From Colius striatus (Eukaryota > Chordata > Aves > Coliiformes > Coliidae): a DNA stretch of 64,000 nucleotides. Below, in pieces: positions 1 through 12,199 of this stretch. How positions within the stretch are numbered: position 1 is the first letter of the stretch; every line of letters begins with the position of its first letter. The DNA is taken from NCBI RefSeq assembly GCF_028858725.1, contig NC_084761.1, positions 38,242,501-38,306,500 on the forward strand, given 5' to 3'. A program made the position numbers and the translations under genes. The notes beneath the pieces were generated by a model, which was not told the DNA's origin, ran no database searches, and was given only the letters and a program-made list of their open reading frames with translations.

Positions 1-517
1 TGACTATAAAAACAATGGAAAAAACATCCCTGAGGAAAAAAACAATTGATCCACCCTCAATCCATTACCCCATCAAAATGTAAAACCTTACAACTGTGGT
101 GTCATGCATGTTGTTGCAAATTCCTCCAGCAATCTGTATTTATTAAAGAGAACTGGAGGACTGCCAATGGAAATATGGAAGCAGAAGCAGTGTGTTTTCA
201 TAGCTAAAGAAGATACCTCTGACAGCCTAATAAGCATGCTAAAAAATAATCTGAAACTGCAATTGAAAAGTGAAAAACATCAGTTGAGGCATAGGAAATT
301 CATCCTTTCTCGCCAGCATGAGTTCCTTCCAGTAACACATACTAGATTATGTTTATTTTGAATTTATAAAATGGAATTTTATGTTATATTATTCAGCAAT
401 GTAGCTGCATTGTAAACACATGGCCATGGGTGAAAATACTTACGTTTTCTTTGTGTACCTTTGATTTTGAAATGGGTTGCTGAAGGCTGGCTGGTCCAAA
501 AAGAAAAAGAAGGAAAC
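1..517 (+). mobile_element. 3' internal end of an older ERVK-like provirus, cut by the window edge
   Basis: This stretch matches, with many substitutions and indels, the region after pol in the provirus at 29688-36118. Shared landmarks in order are an Asn/Lys-rich pol tail, a block reading GATCCACCCTCAATCCAT, an ATGTAAA block, a CATGGCCATGGGT-like block and a purine-rich tract just before the LTR (about 500-517). It contains no credible coding frame. The rest of the element would lie left of base 1, so whether this is a full provirus or a 3' remnant cannot be decided here. It is more diverged than the main provirus. Confidence 0.8.
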
Positions 518-797
518 TGTGGATGCAAATATGACTTGGACCAGTTAGAAATTTCTTTAATAAAGGTGATACAGCTGGCAAACCACTTGCAATTATCAGA
601 AACAGGCGCTGCAGGCTAATCAATTGAGCCCTGGGTAATCACGTGTGAGGAGACAGCATACATAGGAAGTAGAGGGCAAGCAAGGGGTGACTTTGAGTCA
701 ACCTTGCTGGTTACTATGTTGCCCATGTGCTTCTTTGTATGTGCATTTCCTAGCTTCTCTACATCTTTGGATGAGTATTGCTTGCACCATTACAACA
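518..797 (+). mobile_element. 3' LTR of the older ERVK-like provirus
   Basis: This is a 280-bp LTR beginning TGTGGATGC and ending TACAACA, the same TGT...ACA layout and nearly the same length as the 281-bp LTRs at 29688 and 35838. The shared core includes AATAAAGGTG, CAATTATCAGAAACAGG and GCCCTGGGT. It follows a purine tract that fits a polypurine primer site. It keeps an 8-bp stretch that the main provirus LTRs have lost. It is antisense to ARHGAP24 and lies downstream of that gene. Confidence 0.85.
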
Positions 798-3700
798 ATC
801 TTAATAGTAAGATTCCTGAAAAAAAATACCTTCATGAGATATCCAGTGATCAATAAATATGCTGCACAAAATCCTTAAGGTTTTTTTTTCAGAGCCTTCA
901 GGCTCAGTGTGCTTTGACCTTAATCTCGTGAATAAGTGTTGCCCCTTTCCACTCTACTAGATGAGAGGGTGCATGGTTTTCTCCTTTGGCCATTGAGATC
1001 TATCAGCATGCCTCCCCAGCATTGCTACTGCCAACCAGGTCAGTTCACACACAGGCTGGAAACAAAGCAGCAAATCAGTTGTGGATCACATAGAAACAAT
1101 ATCCCACAGCCGAGAAGTTAGAAATGTTAGAAGAATCAGCATTTTGTTGTTGGCTTCTGAATGTATGAAACATAATGAAATTTATGCTTTTAAAGAAGAC
1201 AATAATAGGAGCATGAAGCTGATCATTAAGGCTGTAAACAAACTTTAGCACTGCAGCCTAAATGCTGGTGAAGCCTCACAGGAGGAGTGGGATACTTTGT
1301 ATGGATCATGACGGGAGTGGCCGTATGTTGTTGGTAGTATTTTCTGAACTTCCTGTGCCTTCTCAAGTTTCTTGATCTGTCTAGATGACTTCTGCAGAGA
1401 CAATGAGGTGAAGTCTTGTCCTGAATTGCAAATCCAGGAATTTGTGATATCATATATCCACATTGCTGGAATTTGAACACTATTTGAGGAATTGACTGGA
1501 ATACCTTTTCAAATGTGAAGAATCCAATCTAGACAAAGACAAGCTTCAAATAAGCAGAAAAAACCTGCCCAACATAAGCTTCCAGAAAAGCATTCAAAAA
1601 ATAGTTAAACAGTGTGATTCCATGACCGTACAAGCTGACTGCGAATGGCATAGCTACAGTGAACTTGTCTGACATTTTATTGTGCCAGCACCAAGACCCC
1701 AATCATTATAAAGGTAATTAAAATAATTGCTTTGTGCAGGTTCTGGAAATGGAACAATATGGGATAAACTGAGTGAGAAGAGTAGTAAGAAGTAGAGTAT
1801 AGGAATAGACAGCTGGCAGAACCAAGAACACTTTGAAACCTGTCAAGGTCACAGTCAAAATGAGCTGGGTCCAATGGTCAAATCTGTGCCGCTGCTCTGT
1901 TCGTAGAGTAACAAAGACTTTCCTAAAAGATTCTCTAAGGAATTTTGTGTCCAAGAGATCAAAAATGCTAGCTAGTTTTAGGAACTGTAATTATGTGGAA
2001 GATTTATATTTTCTTCTCATACTAAGACCTAATTTCAAAGTAGATCAAGATCTCTCTGATACATAAACAAAACAGAAATTTTGGTTTCTTAGTCTGGCAT
2101 GAGTCAGAAGGAGTCAGATCTGCTCCAGCCTAAGCCCTACATAAAATTCATATGGAGACGCCCCTTCCCAGAGTCCCTGTAAAAAGAAAACCAAATTTTT
2201 TGAAGGATCATGCCCTAACAAAATAATTGTAGTGTCATTACTTGGTCTGAGTCAGGAGAGTTTAATGGCAATCCTCAAAAAGAACAATATAAAGTAAGGA
2301 GGACCTCTATATCCCCATATGAAGATTTTTCACTGAAATAGTTTCTTATAAACTAACTTGGGCATGGTGAATGCAAGGACCTGAAGATAAGCAAAAAAGC
2401 ACTCTGAACTGCATTCTTATAATTTGTGTACAGACTTGTGGTAAACCAAGAACTAGCTCTCAGAAAGCAATCACCGACCAAACAATCTGAGTTCAGAAAC
2501 AGATATGTACAAAGAAGCCTGTTCAAATAAATAAAAAAAACTTGCAGCACATGAAAGTTACTGGAAGCCTTCAGTCAGTTCCTGTGAAGACCAAGGATAA
2601 TTGAAATTGGACACAGAATGTGTATGTACAATGGACTATACATACTCTCTGTTCTTCCATGGATATTGTATAGCCTAGGGCATTGGAGACAGATGTGGAC
2701 ATGAAATGCAATTCCTCTTTCACATACATTTTTAACTACTATCAGAAATAAAATTTTATCAAGCAGCTGTCATTTTTCCATCATATCAGCTGATAACCTT
2801 GGGGCAGCACCCTTCTTCACTGCCTTTTGTGGCATTATTACTTAAGTGGCCTAGAAATTAAAACTTATATTAAAACTTACATTAAAAATCAGTGTTGTTC
2901 ACCAATTAAGGAAAGGTGAAAAAATCAGCATTATTCACCAATTAAAGAAAGGTATAAAATCAAGAAGGCTTACAGGGTGGATACAGCTGCTGCTATGTGA
3001 GGAATCCACAACACAGCAATTCCCTGCAAATACCTTAAAGTGTGGAGTGCAGCAGAGGCTCTGCAGTCAGTCTCTGTGATGATACACGGGAATGAGATGG
3101 TCCTCTAGAACTGATAAGCAGCACTTTTGGTACCCTGAGCCAATAGTCTGTCAAATCTTGACAAAATGCTGTCCTTAGTGTGAACTTTACTCATTTTAAT
3201 GTCATTTTAATACTAAACCACCCCTCCATACCGAAGGCAATCCACCCCCAAGGTGTGACCACTCCTTGAGTTTGTGTCCTAAATTGTTTGTATGCTATAC
3301 CTTTAAATGAGAGGAGAGAAAATTTTACCATTTGCTGGCCACCTTCTTCCAGGCCTATATAACTAAACTTTAGGTCTTCATTTACAGAAGTGCTTGAACT
3401 AGTCTTAGGAATTGTGTATTCCTTAACATTTTAAGAGATCAACAGCGTTTGAATGATGAAGAGACTGTTAGAGGAAATCAAAATTGGAAAACTGACTTAC
3501 CCTGAGTGAGGAAGCAGGACTTTCTCCACCTTAGGATACTGCTGCAGGGACGACTGCATACATCTTATATGAACATATGAAATCTAGATAAGAAAATAAT
3601 TATCCTAGAGACTTTGCTGTCATGTCAACACGTTAGATACTGCTTGAACTGTGAGTTTACCTCCAGGCCGCCTACATCAGATATGAAGGTCCCATTCCAT

Positions 3701-4470
3701 TTTAAAATTAAAATTAACATATTAATGTTTCCTTTCTCAACATTGTGGGGACATCTTGTGATTTCTGCTAACTGATATAAACCACACACCTTTCTATTGC
3801 CTTAATATCTCCCTGTCTGATTTTTCCTCATTTACACAGTCTGGATGTGCACTAGACATGTTCATAGTAATTAATACTACAGGCGCCTTGACTGAGGACT
3901 CTGAACCTCACCAGACAAATAATGTATCCACAAGCACCACGTGTAATGCTCCATAATAATTTAATATTTCACTGAAATGTAAGCCTCATATTTGCTTCTC
4001 AGTGTAATTACTACACCTAATTAGTATTTGTCTAATATATATGCTACAGCCAAGAATGTTCTTTGAGGTTGCCTTCATTCCATCAATTGGGATTAAAAAA
4101 TAATTGCAATATATTTAAGAGACACTAGAGGGAAATCAAGATGTCTCAACAACCCTCTGATAATACAGCTTGGAGGCCTAAATGCAAAGTTAAAAACAAA
4201 GAAATCCTTAACATGATGCAGAAAATACCAGTTATACTTACTATATGTAATAACACCAAACATCAATTATTGATTTATGTCATGGCTTTGTTGTTTCTTT
4301 TTCATTGGCACTTTGCACACTGTTAGGTTCCAGGCTGTTGTTCCTTCTAGGTGTTCCCTTGGTGATACTGAGAACATGGGATCTTTCACAGTTGTAACAC
4401 GTGACACTAATCTCATGAAACATTCAGGCAGTATGATCACTTACCGATATACACTGTAAATACTGGTGGT
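798..4470. other. Non-coding DNA downstream of ARHGAP24
   Basis: This is AT-rich sequence between the old LTR and the presumed 3' end of ARHGAP24. I see no exon-like coding segment. It holds a two-copy tandem repeat (2884-2957) and, around 3200-3700, a stretch with a TATA-like TATATAA that may be an eroded LTR, which I could not prove. Confidence 0.5.
2884..2957. repeat. Two-copy tandem repeat, unit about 36 bp
   Basis: Two adjacent units share the core TTCACCAATTAA followed by GGAAAGGT or AGAAAGGT, with only a few substitutions between them. This looks like a simple local duplication. Confidence 0.75.
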
Positions 4471-5550
4471 GAATATGTTGATGTGTTTTGCTCTTTATTT
4501 ACTGTTTGTTACACAAGTGCTCCAGTAATTTCTACTCTGGACATTTTTTTTTTGTTGTTATTTCTTTCAGCACCCATCACACTAATAAGGTTATTGCGTT
4601 GTTAGGTTCATTACCTTTTTGTATCCTTTCATCAAAAATGACTCACTTTCACCCATACTACATAAGTAAGTCAGATGCAAATATGATCAGAATTGCCTTA
4701 TATTCGTGCTTGGAGCTGCAGTGGTCAGGTACAGGGCTTCTTTAGGGTGCCCGAAAAAGCTCTGGTTATGTGATGGACTTCCCCTAAAGTTCCCCTTTAC
4801 CAACTCTCTCTCCCAACCATCTTATTCTGCCACCTACCTGTACTGCCAAACAAGCATCTCTTTACCCTTTTGCCATTGTTCACATTTTTTCTGATTTGAT
4901 ATCCTCATTTGGTTTTTACAATATGGGTGCCCTGGCATTTTACCATGGCCATTCTGTTAAATTAGTACCACTTAATTCTACCAGTAGCGTGCTGCTGTGT
5001 CTCATCCTGCTGTCTTTTTAGAAACAATGCAAATCAAGGTTAACCATTGGCACATGTACCTTAACATTTCTGTTTATCTTCACTTCCCAGGTAGACAGGT
5101 AACAAAAAAAACCCCAAAACCAAAATACATTTGATATACAAAACAAGCTGATGGTAACACAATGCCAAAAATAGCTTATTATGTTAAGCGCAAGGAAGAA
5201 AAGCCTTGATATAAAGCTTGATTGGAACAATATTTCAATTTACCAGTTTAAATACAGGACTTGCAGTAAAATATTTCTTGAGATACATCTCTTGCTTTCT
5301 AAAGTGATTTTTAAAAAAATTATACACACATATCCAGTTGTAACACTTGACAGTAGTCTCATGAAGCATTCAAAGAGTATAATTTGGTAAGTACACAGTG
5401 TAGATATGAGTGGTTAATGTCTGTGATTTCTTCCTTCAAGGATTTATAAAATTATGTCGAGTACTAGCCTCAGACAGGTGACCAGCCACCTGATATTGTA
5501 TAATACCCCCAAGCTCTTCCCCAAAGTCCCACAGTCTATATTTCCATTGC
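4471..5550 (-). other. ARHGAP24: Presumed ARHGAP24 3' untranslated region
   Basis: This region directly follows the ARHGAP24 stop codon on the minus strand and has no coding content. The first AATAAA on that strand after the stop is at 4494-4499 (TTTATT on the plus strand), so the transcript could end near 4470-4480. The 3' boundary is inferred only. The region contains a pair of diverged direct repeats (about 4388-4435, partly below this boundary, and 5333-5380). Confidence 0.35.
4494..4499 (-). terminator. Candidate polyadenylation signal for ARHGAP24
   Basis: An AATAAA hexamer on the minus strand, about 1.05 kb past the stop codon, is the first such hexamer met downstream. A hexamer alone is weak evidence in AT-rich DNA. 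Confidence 0.3.
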
Positions 5551-5794
5551 TCACTGGATCCAGATGGTGTTGCCTCTTTCTGGTCCATGAGACTCCATTG
5601 TCAGTTCTCCAAAAGTAGAGAAAAACTGCTCCATCTCCTTTTGCAACATATCATTCCTTTTCTCTGCATCTTCCTTGGCTCTCTCTGCATTACGCATTTT
5701 GATTTCTACCATTGTGAACTTCTTCCGCTCTTGATCCAGTTCCTCATGCAAGGCCATCATTTCCATCTCCAGGGTGAGATTTCTGTGCTCCAAG
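5551..5794 (-). CDS. ARHGAP24: ARHGAP24 terminal coding exon (coiled coil and stop)
   Basis: This is the last coding exon of the Rac/Cdc42 GTPase-activating protein FilGAP. The acceptor is TTTCTGCAG then CTTGGAGCAC, and the frame ends with TGA at 5551-5553. It encodes about 80 residues with a heptad-like, Glu/Lys-rich pattern including LHEELDQERKKFTM and EKRNDMLQKEMEQFF, and the C-terminus is ERGNTIWIQ. In the family this C-terminal coiled coil mediates self-association, and the adjoining region binds filamin A. The entering phase (AG|C) matches the donor of the exon at 6667-7726. Recognition rests on near-identity to the mammalian ARHGAP24 C-terminus as I remember it, so a paralogue (ARHGAP22 or ARHGAP25) is unlikely. 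Confidence 0.95.
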
Positions 5795-6666
5795 CTGCAG
5801 AAACAAAATAAAAGCAGACAGCTCCTGAGCAGCACCCCTCACTTGAGTGGAAACACACACCACCACCAAAGTCATATGTGTGTTTTTTCATTTACAAAGC
5901 CTAGTCTGAATTTTTGACAATTGCATATGCAAACCAGGACTTCATCTAAGAACCATTCTCCTAAGGCAATCTCTTCAGGAGCTCGCTTAGAAAATGCATA
6001 ACAACAGCCACTGGCAAGGTGCACAGTAGCAAACAGCCTCATCTAATTCTCCAGGAATAGAGTAGTTGACACCCAGCTCCTTCTGTAGTTGCACTAGTGT
6101 CACTTACAAGGTTAGGATAATGACCTGAATGTCTTTGTTACACTGCTAATCTCCTTTCTTCAGCTGATTTATCTGCTGAGTTCAGAGATAGGACTATGCA
6201 CAAAGATACAGAATTGTCTCAAGAGGAATGAGCACTCTAGAGAGGAGTTCCAGCAGTCTCCCAGTCTCAAAAACTAGAGGTAGAATAAGCCACAGCACTG
6301 CATTCAACAAAAGATGATGACTAGCTGCTGTCTCTCTTGTTTCTGGAGAACAAGTATCAATTAACAAAAACATTGTGAAAGCCTATTGATTTTGTTAATC
6401 AAAACCAAAATTGTAGTTCTGAGACTACAGAAACTCACAAGATTCTGGCTTTATTTTTTATGCCAGTAGAATAGTTGTCACAAACATTTTAAGTGATTTC
6501 TCTAAAACAAACCCTTTTGGATCATGATACACAAAAGCAATGTCAGAGTATATTAACACTTAAAGATGGGAAACTCAGTGGCAGGCACCCAGTGAGTGAA
6601 ACTAATGCAGATTGCTTGGATTTATACTGCAAAAGGAAGTAAAATGGTAAATATAAACCATCTTAC
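5795..6666 (-). other. ARHGAP24 intron before the terminal exon
   Basis: This is a short intron with donor GTAAGA (6661-6666 read on minus) and acceptor TTTCTGCAG (5795 side). I see no repeats or other genes in it. Confidence 0.85.
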
Positions 6667-7726
6667 CTTTTTATCCTTGTTTCATACTCTAGCTTTTGCT
6701 TGGCCATCTCTTGCTTCAAGCTGGACACCAGGCTGTGCAATGCACTGTGATTATTGGCACTGTTGGCTACAAATGTTTCACTGTTGTCACTGCTGCTGGT
6801 GGCTCGGCTGCTGTGGTCCCCCACACTCCTTCTGTCACCTTTGTTCTCATAGTCACCCGAGTTAGAGAGGTCTTCATGTGGTTGTCCATCCAGCACAGAA
6901 TCTTCAATGTTACCTGCATAAAAGTCCTGCTCAGGGCAGGTGGTGGTGGATGAACGACAGGAGTGCTCAGGGAGGGATATTTCACAAGAGGATGTTGACC
7001 AGGTGGCACTGTCCACACTCTGTTTGTCATCAGAATTCACCACAGTGAACTGCTGGTGGACATTATCATAGGTGGAAAGCCTGTTGTGCTGGCCTGACTC
7101 ACTCATTGATTCCTTCTGTTTGCTGTCTCTCAGTGTGACGTAGCTGTTGGGCACCCAGCCTGCGGTCCTGCTGTTGAGGGTGTTAGTGTGTCCATCTGTG
7201 CTAGAAACACCCATCCGCACACCTCCATTCTGCACACTGTGAGTGCCCATCTTGGTGACTGGTCCTTTCAGGGACAACGTTCTCCTGGTTTGTAGGGTAC
7301 AGTTTGGTAAGGTCTGGCTCTTCTCAGGACTCTCCACAGAGCTGCTGAAGGACCCATTGGTGACTATGCCGCTGCCTTTATTAAAAGCAGGATTTTTTTT
7401 CACTGTAAGTGGTGGGCTTCTAGTGACATCTAGTTTCTGAACACTATTCCTCGGGCTATTTGTCTTGCTGCCTGGCAGAGCAGTTGGAGACTCATTGTCC
7501 ATGCTTCCCCATTGGGGAGATTCAGGTTTTTCCCAAGAGCAGCTTCTCACTGCCCTCTCCTTGGTGGTGTCATTCTCTTTGTTCTGTGGCTGCCCTGGAA
7601 TCACTTTCTTTGGCATTTCATTGTTGTTGCATACCTCAGGTCTTATCTGAGGATCTGCATCCTTGGAAAAGAACTCTTTATGTTTGCTAATCATCACTGA
7701 CATTAGCTGCTGGACTACTACAGTAC
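6667..7726 (-). CDS. ARHGAP24: ARHGAP24 large linker exon
   Basis: This 1060-nt exon is open throughout. The acceptor is CCTTTCAG then GTACTGTAGTAG, and the donor is AAAAAG then GTAAGA. It starts by completing the RhoGAP end (TVVVQQLMSVMISKH) and then encodes a long Ser/Thr/Asn-rich, low-order linker. Blocks known from ARHGAP24 include KTNSPRNSVQKLDVTRSPPL, NPAFNKGSGIVTNGSFSSS, HNRLSTYDNVHQQF and SATWSTSSCEISLPE. It ends at the start of the coiled coil (SALHSLVSSLKQEMAKQKLE). In mammals this region holds the phosphorylation sites (for example by ROCK) and the filamin-binding part; I infer the same here. There are no stops or frameshifts. Confidence 0.96.
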
Positions 7727-9670
7727 CTGAAAGGAGACATCAAGCACACCATCATTAATGGCCCATTTTGTTAAGGACACAAATGTACTTTACGTAAACA
7801 TTCAGCTTATACAAACATTTATGCAATGTAACACCCTGAATGTTTAACCTGCCTAAGTGCCTCTGGCTGTTGGGCCAGATCAGTACCACTTCTTCCTTCC
7901 ACCAAACCAAGCCAGCAGCCTCACTGACCCCATAAGATAAGGAACTTTTGGGAAGAAGCTATTATCATGACAGTAACTGCATCCTAGGAAGACCATAGAA
8001 GGAAATCCTGAGAAGCAAAGGATAACACATAATTGTTTCTACTCCATGTGGTGAAAACTTTTAAAGTAAAAATCTTATTCTGGCACAGCACTTGTATTCA
8101 ATAAAAAACAGGCAGGTGAGGGACTTGCATTGCTGGAACACAGACATTTTTGTCTTTTACAGCAGAACAGGGCAGTAATATGACAGAATTAATTTCATGT
8201 AAATGTCTTTAACCACTCCATGGTGAGACCACATGCAACCAAGAAACTATGCACACTGCAGAACCAATGCAGGATCACAGCTTACTACTTGTAAGAAGTG
8301 GCTACCTTTATTCTTAAAGAACAAGCCCTTGGTGTGCACATGACTTGACTGCTCTGTAATTTACACACTAGCACTTACAACTGAACTTGGGGTAATAAAG
8401 ATGTGCAACTCTATTTTGTTAAGTAGACTCTCATTAGAGATTATTATATTTCAGGAAAGAAGTCAAGGTAGTTATAATAACTGTCCAGTTTTTAAGCTCA
8501 AAGGCATGCTCAATAATTTCCCACTGTGCAATATCATTTCACATCAACTCCTTTGTAATATTCTGGATCTTTATACCCTACCCTTTTAAAATATAACTAG
8601 TAAGAAACATTCCAAGTGGGTACTCGACATCATCTTTTTTAAGGGTTCTTGTGCATTTATTTGCTAAAGTAAAATTCTATGTTAGAACTAAGCAATAGGA
8701 AAATTCACCGTTTTACTCTCATGGCACATTTAGCTATATTCATTCTGAGAACATTAGCTGTAATGTACAGAATTTTACTACACTACATATTGCACTGTAC
8801 TCAGGCAACTTTTACCACCATGTTTAACAGGAAAAAAAAGTTCCATGATTGGAATTCTGCAAAAATCTCTCCTGAACCAAAGAAAATAGACTTCTCATTC
8901 TCATATAGTGATACAGGCATGGTTACCCATAGCTGCATGTTAGACTTTTCATGACTGTGCAAGAAAAGCAATCTGTATTTTCCAAAAAGCAAAGAGCAAT
9001 GAAGAATTGTGGCCATGAGCACCAGTCAATGTACAGACTTTGTTGAAAGTTCTTATACATTTAACTATGCATAGCCCGATTGCAAATCAGCACTGTCTCA
9101 TGTCAAATCTTAAAGTTATGCTTAAAGTGAAGTCATAGATCTGTTTAATTAAACCTGTTTCTTATTAGTTTAAAAAAAACTCAACAAAATATTTCCCTTC
9201 AATGACTGCAATAACCATGTCAATTCATAAAGCTGCCATTATTTAAGTGTCAGTTCTGGAAAAATATAAACCTAGAAGATAATATTTCATTTAGGAATGG
9301 CTAACTCCTCTTTCTGCATCCAAAATATCTAAGTCCACTGGTTCTTCCCCACAGATGAGCTGAAGATACATGGTACGCCATCAGTAAATGTCATCCTCTG
9401 AGATACCATTCTCATGGACCTCAGAGGCATAAAACAATTGAATAATTTTAAGTATTTTGTACTAATTAATGCAAAAACAACGAGAAATTGAGACAGTTTG
9501 CTGGCTGACCAAGGGAAACATCCACAACAGTTATCTAGAAGGCTGCTAAACTCTACAGAAATGTCAGAGTAAGAAAAATTACTATTCCAGCGAGTCTGGC
9601 AGTTCTGTAGGTACAAAAAAAGAGACAGGTTGAAAGTGAAGCAGTTGGCAGCACACGTGCACATGCGCAG

Positions 9671-9692
9671 ACACACACACACACATACACAT
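9671..9692. repeat. (AC)n microsatellite
   Basis: A short imperfect run of AC dinucleotides interrupted once by AT. Confidence 0.85.
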
Positions 9693-10036
9693 TTGTCTTT
9701 CTCTCTCAAAGTGCCGTGGGGAGATGACAAAAGATATGTAAACTAAGACTTCAATAACATAGTAAACGTTACCTCTGAACCCCATTATCAGATAGTGACA
9801 GTGCATTTGAGTCAAATATGTATAGAAATCAGCAAGAAGCCACAATTGCAAATTTAAGGGTATTTGAAGCTATATAAGTTTGATGATACTCATTCACAGT
9901 CACAGTCGTATTAAACCTAAATTGGACAACTGCTCTTGCAAACCCATTTGGGTCAAAATGCATGGGCAAACCATTCTCTGTGACAATGAGAACCCAGATT
10001 TAAAGTGAAGGTAATGATTTAAAAACCCTTTCCATG

Positions 10037-10320
10037 TGTAGGCACAAATGTGACTACCAGCCAGCTTGAATAAAGACGGTAGGGACAAGTTAATGCAGCT
10101 GGCAAGCTACTTCCAATTATCAGAAACAGGTGCTGCAAGTTAATCAATTGGGCCCTGGGTGATCACATGGGCAGAAGCAGCATATAAGGAAGTAGCTATG
10201 GAGGAAGGGTGGCTTTAAGTTAACTGTGTTGGTTTTGCTATGTTGCTTGTGTATGCCTCTGCATGTGCATTAACTAGCCTCTCTAAATCTTTGAATGAAT
10301 ATAGCTTGTGCCACTACAAT
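10037..10320 (+). mobile_element. Solo LTR, same ERVK-like family
   Basis: This copy begins TGTAGGCACAAATGTGAC and aligns along its whole length with the proviral LTRs at 29688 and 35838. It keeps AATAAAGACGG near the 5' end, GGGCCCTGGGTGATCACA, the TATA-like CATATAAGG, and a 3' end near CACTACAAT. No internal retroviral sequence flanks it, so it is a solo LTR left by recombination. The exact 3' end is uncertain by a few bases, and I find only a 4-of-6 match for a target duplication. It carries the 8-bp segment missing from the proviral LTRs. Confidence 0.85.
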
Positions 10321-11316
10321 AACATGTTAGAAGATTTTCTGGCTTCTCTGAGGTACAGTTCAGACAGCTGACCCTGGGTATTCACTGCTTTCATACATGA
10401 TTTGGGACTATCATGTTTCTGTTCATAAGAAGATAGTTCTCATGTTAAGAATTAAAAGGAAGAGGGAGAAAACATAAGACTTCAAGAAAAACAAGTAAAT
10501 TAACAAAGTATCTGGGGAACTATTGTATCTGGGGAAGAAGAAAAGCATCCATTTCAGTCAAAGAATAAATCCACTTGCTCTCATATAAACTATGAACATT
10601 TTTTTTTAGTTTTGGTAGAATTTTCAGTGCAAGACTCATGTACAGCCCTAATTTCTGAGAATGTTAGGTAAATTCCAACTCTTACCATTCTATGATATTA
10701 AGAAAAAAGTGTTTGGAGGGAGAAAAGGTGTCATATACTGTGTGGAGAATTAAATTCACAAAACTTAAATCTAGCGGGAAATTACATGAGGAGATTGTCA
10801 TGGCCATGTTTTTGTCTTAATCATAGCAAAATGCTACAGCTGAACATGGCTGTAAATAACAGAATGCAGCTGACAATTTCTTCATTGTTGTGCCAAAAGG
10901 CACATAGCATACCAGTGCTGTGTGGGGGATTCTACATTTCCCTACAGTATGAACCTGTACCAACTTTTTCTCATTCTTAAGAGTTTCACACAAAGTATTA
11001 ACTGCACTCCAACCTTACATGCTGGATAAGAATATGGCATATTTTCAGCAAGTTTTGGGAGAAAAAGCATATTTTTAGTGAAGTTGCCAGGGCAGCACAA
11101 TTTTATGCAAAGTCTTTCTGTAACGTAGCTCATTTCAGTCATTTTTGTAGTAACTTGCAAGATTTAACCCAGAAGTTCATTCAGGTTATAGAATTCCGTG
11201 TCTATATATAAAAGATATATGGAACTTAGTGCACATACTACATGAACTGGTATGTACACTTAATAAACCTATAGACAGTTCTTCTTTTTCTTACAAGTTA
11301 TGTACAGTAGGCTCAC

Positions 11317-11438
11317 CCTCCATGATAGTCAGAGGATCTTCCACTTTGGGGCGGAGTATGTTGGGACCAAAGACAGTAGCCAGATTTTGCACACTCATTT
11401 TGTTTATACCTGAATAAGACTGGACTTCATCAAGGAAT
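11317..11438 (-). CDS. ARHGAP24: ARHGAP24 RhoGAP exon with the GPNILRP motif
   Basis: This 122-nt exon has acceptor TTCTCCACAG then ATTCCTTG and donor GGAGG then GTGAGC. It encodes [17 protein letters not shown], then [13 protein letters not shown], then [10 protein letters not shown]. The NKMSVQNLA and VFGPN stretches are hallmarks of the C-terminal half of the RhoGAP fold; the Asn of GPN helps bind the GTPase. Phases join the exon at 12126-12199 (AG|A, Arg) and the exon at 6667-7726 (G|GT, Gly). Confidence 0.96.
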
Positions 11439-12125
11439 CTGTGGAGAAGAATATAATTGCAAAAAAAAAGTCAAAACATGTTATGCTTTCTTAACCTATT
11501 TCAAATATTTAATTCCAAGTTCTCATGGAACATCTTGAAAGCTCAAGGCTGTTCTCCTCAACTTCTTTAGAATTTCTTCAATATGATTGAATAACAAATG
11601 GTAAGTTTCTCCAGCATAATAAATCAACTACTTGGCTCATAAAATATCCTCAAAATCAAAACTTTAAATTAATAATAAAGTTCATATTCTTTTAGTTGTT
11701 TTTTTTTTTTTTAATACTGGGAACTTTCTATAAGTTCGCGAATTGTATATGTGTAAGATGTTTTTTAAGATCTTGGACGTATCCATAAACTATTCTATAT
11801 ACTACAAGACATGTATAGTTTTCTAGGAAATTATGCTTCAGGATGCACCACTGAGGCCAATAACTGCAGTTAAAACATATTCACTTTTGCCTTCTTGCTC
11901 TTCTTGGTATGTGGTCTGCTTATGAAAGGAAAAGTCATAATTGCTCCTTATAGAGCAAATTAGTACTTAGTCACGCAGTAAACCTATAGTTTTAGTGTAT
12001 TCACTTAAGTCCACCAGTCTTCCAACTGTAAGTAGTGCTTGTCCTTCAGGGCACATACATAGACCAGTTTGTCTGTCAGCTCACAGTTATAAATACCAAT
12101 GTGATATTCTTGCAAGAGCACTTAC
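11439..12125 (-). other. ARHGAP24 intron
   Basis: A short AT-rich intron with donor GTAAG (12121-12125 read on minus) and acceptor TTCTCCACAG. I see no repeat or gene inside. Confidence 0.85.
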
Positions 12126-12199
12126 CTACAGATATATTTCAGCAGATTATAATTGACAGCTGGTAGGCTCTTTACTTGCTTCACCAGTTCTTTCAGGCC
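12126..12199 (-). CDS. ARHGAP24: ARHGAP24 RhoGAP exon (short, 74 nt)
   Basis: The exon encodes GLKELVKQVKSLPAVNYN followed by LLKYIC and the first two bases of an Arg codon. The LP-x-x-NYNLLKYI segment is a conserved helix of RhoGAP domains. The acceptor is CCATTTAAAG then GGCCTG, with a weak polypyrimidine tract, and the donor is TGTAG then GTAAG. It starts on a codon boundary, matching the end of the preceding exon. Confidence 0.95.

Larger units (their letters stand above)
7727..11316 (-). other. ARHGAP24 intron carrying a solo LTR
   Basis: This intron lies between the RhoGAP exon at 11317-11438 and the linker exon. Its donor is GTGAGC (11311-11316) and its acceptor is CCTTTCAG. It contains an AC-rich microsatellite at about 9671-9692 and the solo LTR at 10037-10320. 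The remainder is AT-rich sequence with no recognisable gene. Confidence 0.85.

Noticed and set aside
3200..3700. Possible eroded LTR with TATATAA and a pyrimidine-rich upstream part
   Set aside because: I could not find paired ends, a target duplication or a second copy in the window. A repeat-library search would decide.
10031..10330. Target-site duplication for the solo LTR at 10037
   Set aside because: Flanks TCCATG and AACATG match at only four of six bases, and the LTR end is ambiguous.
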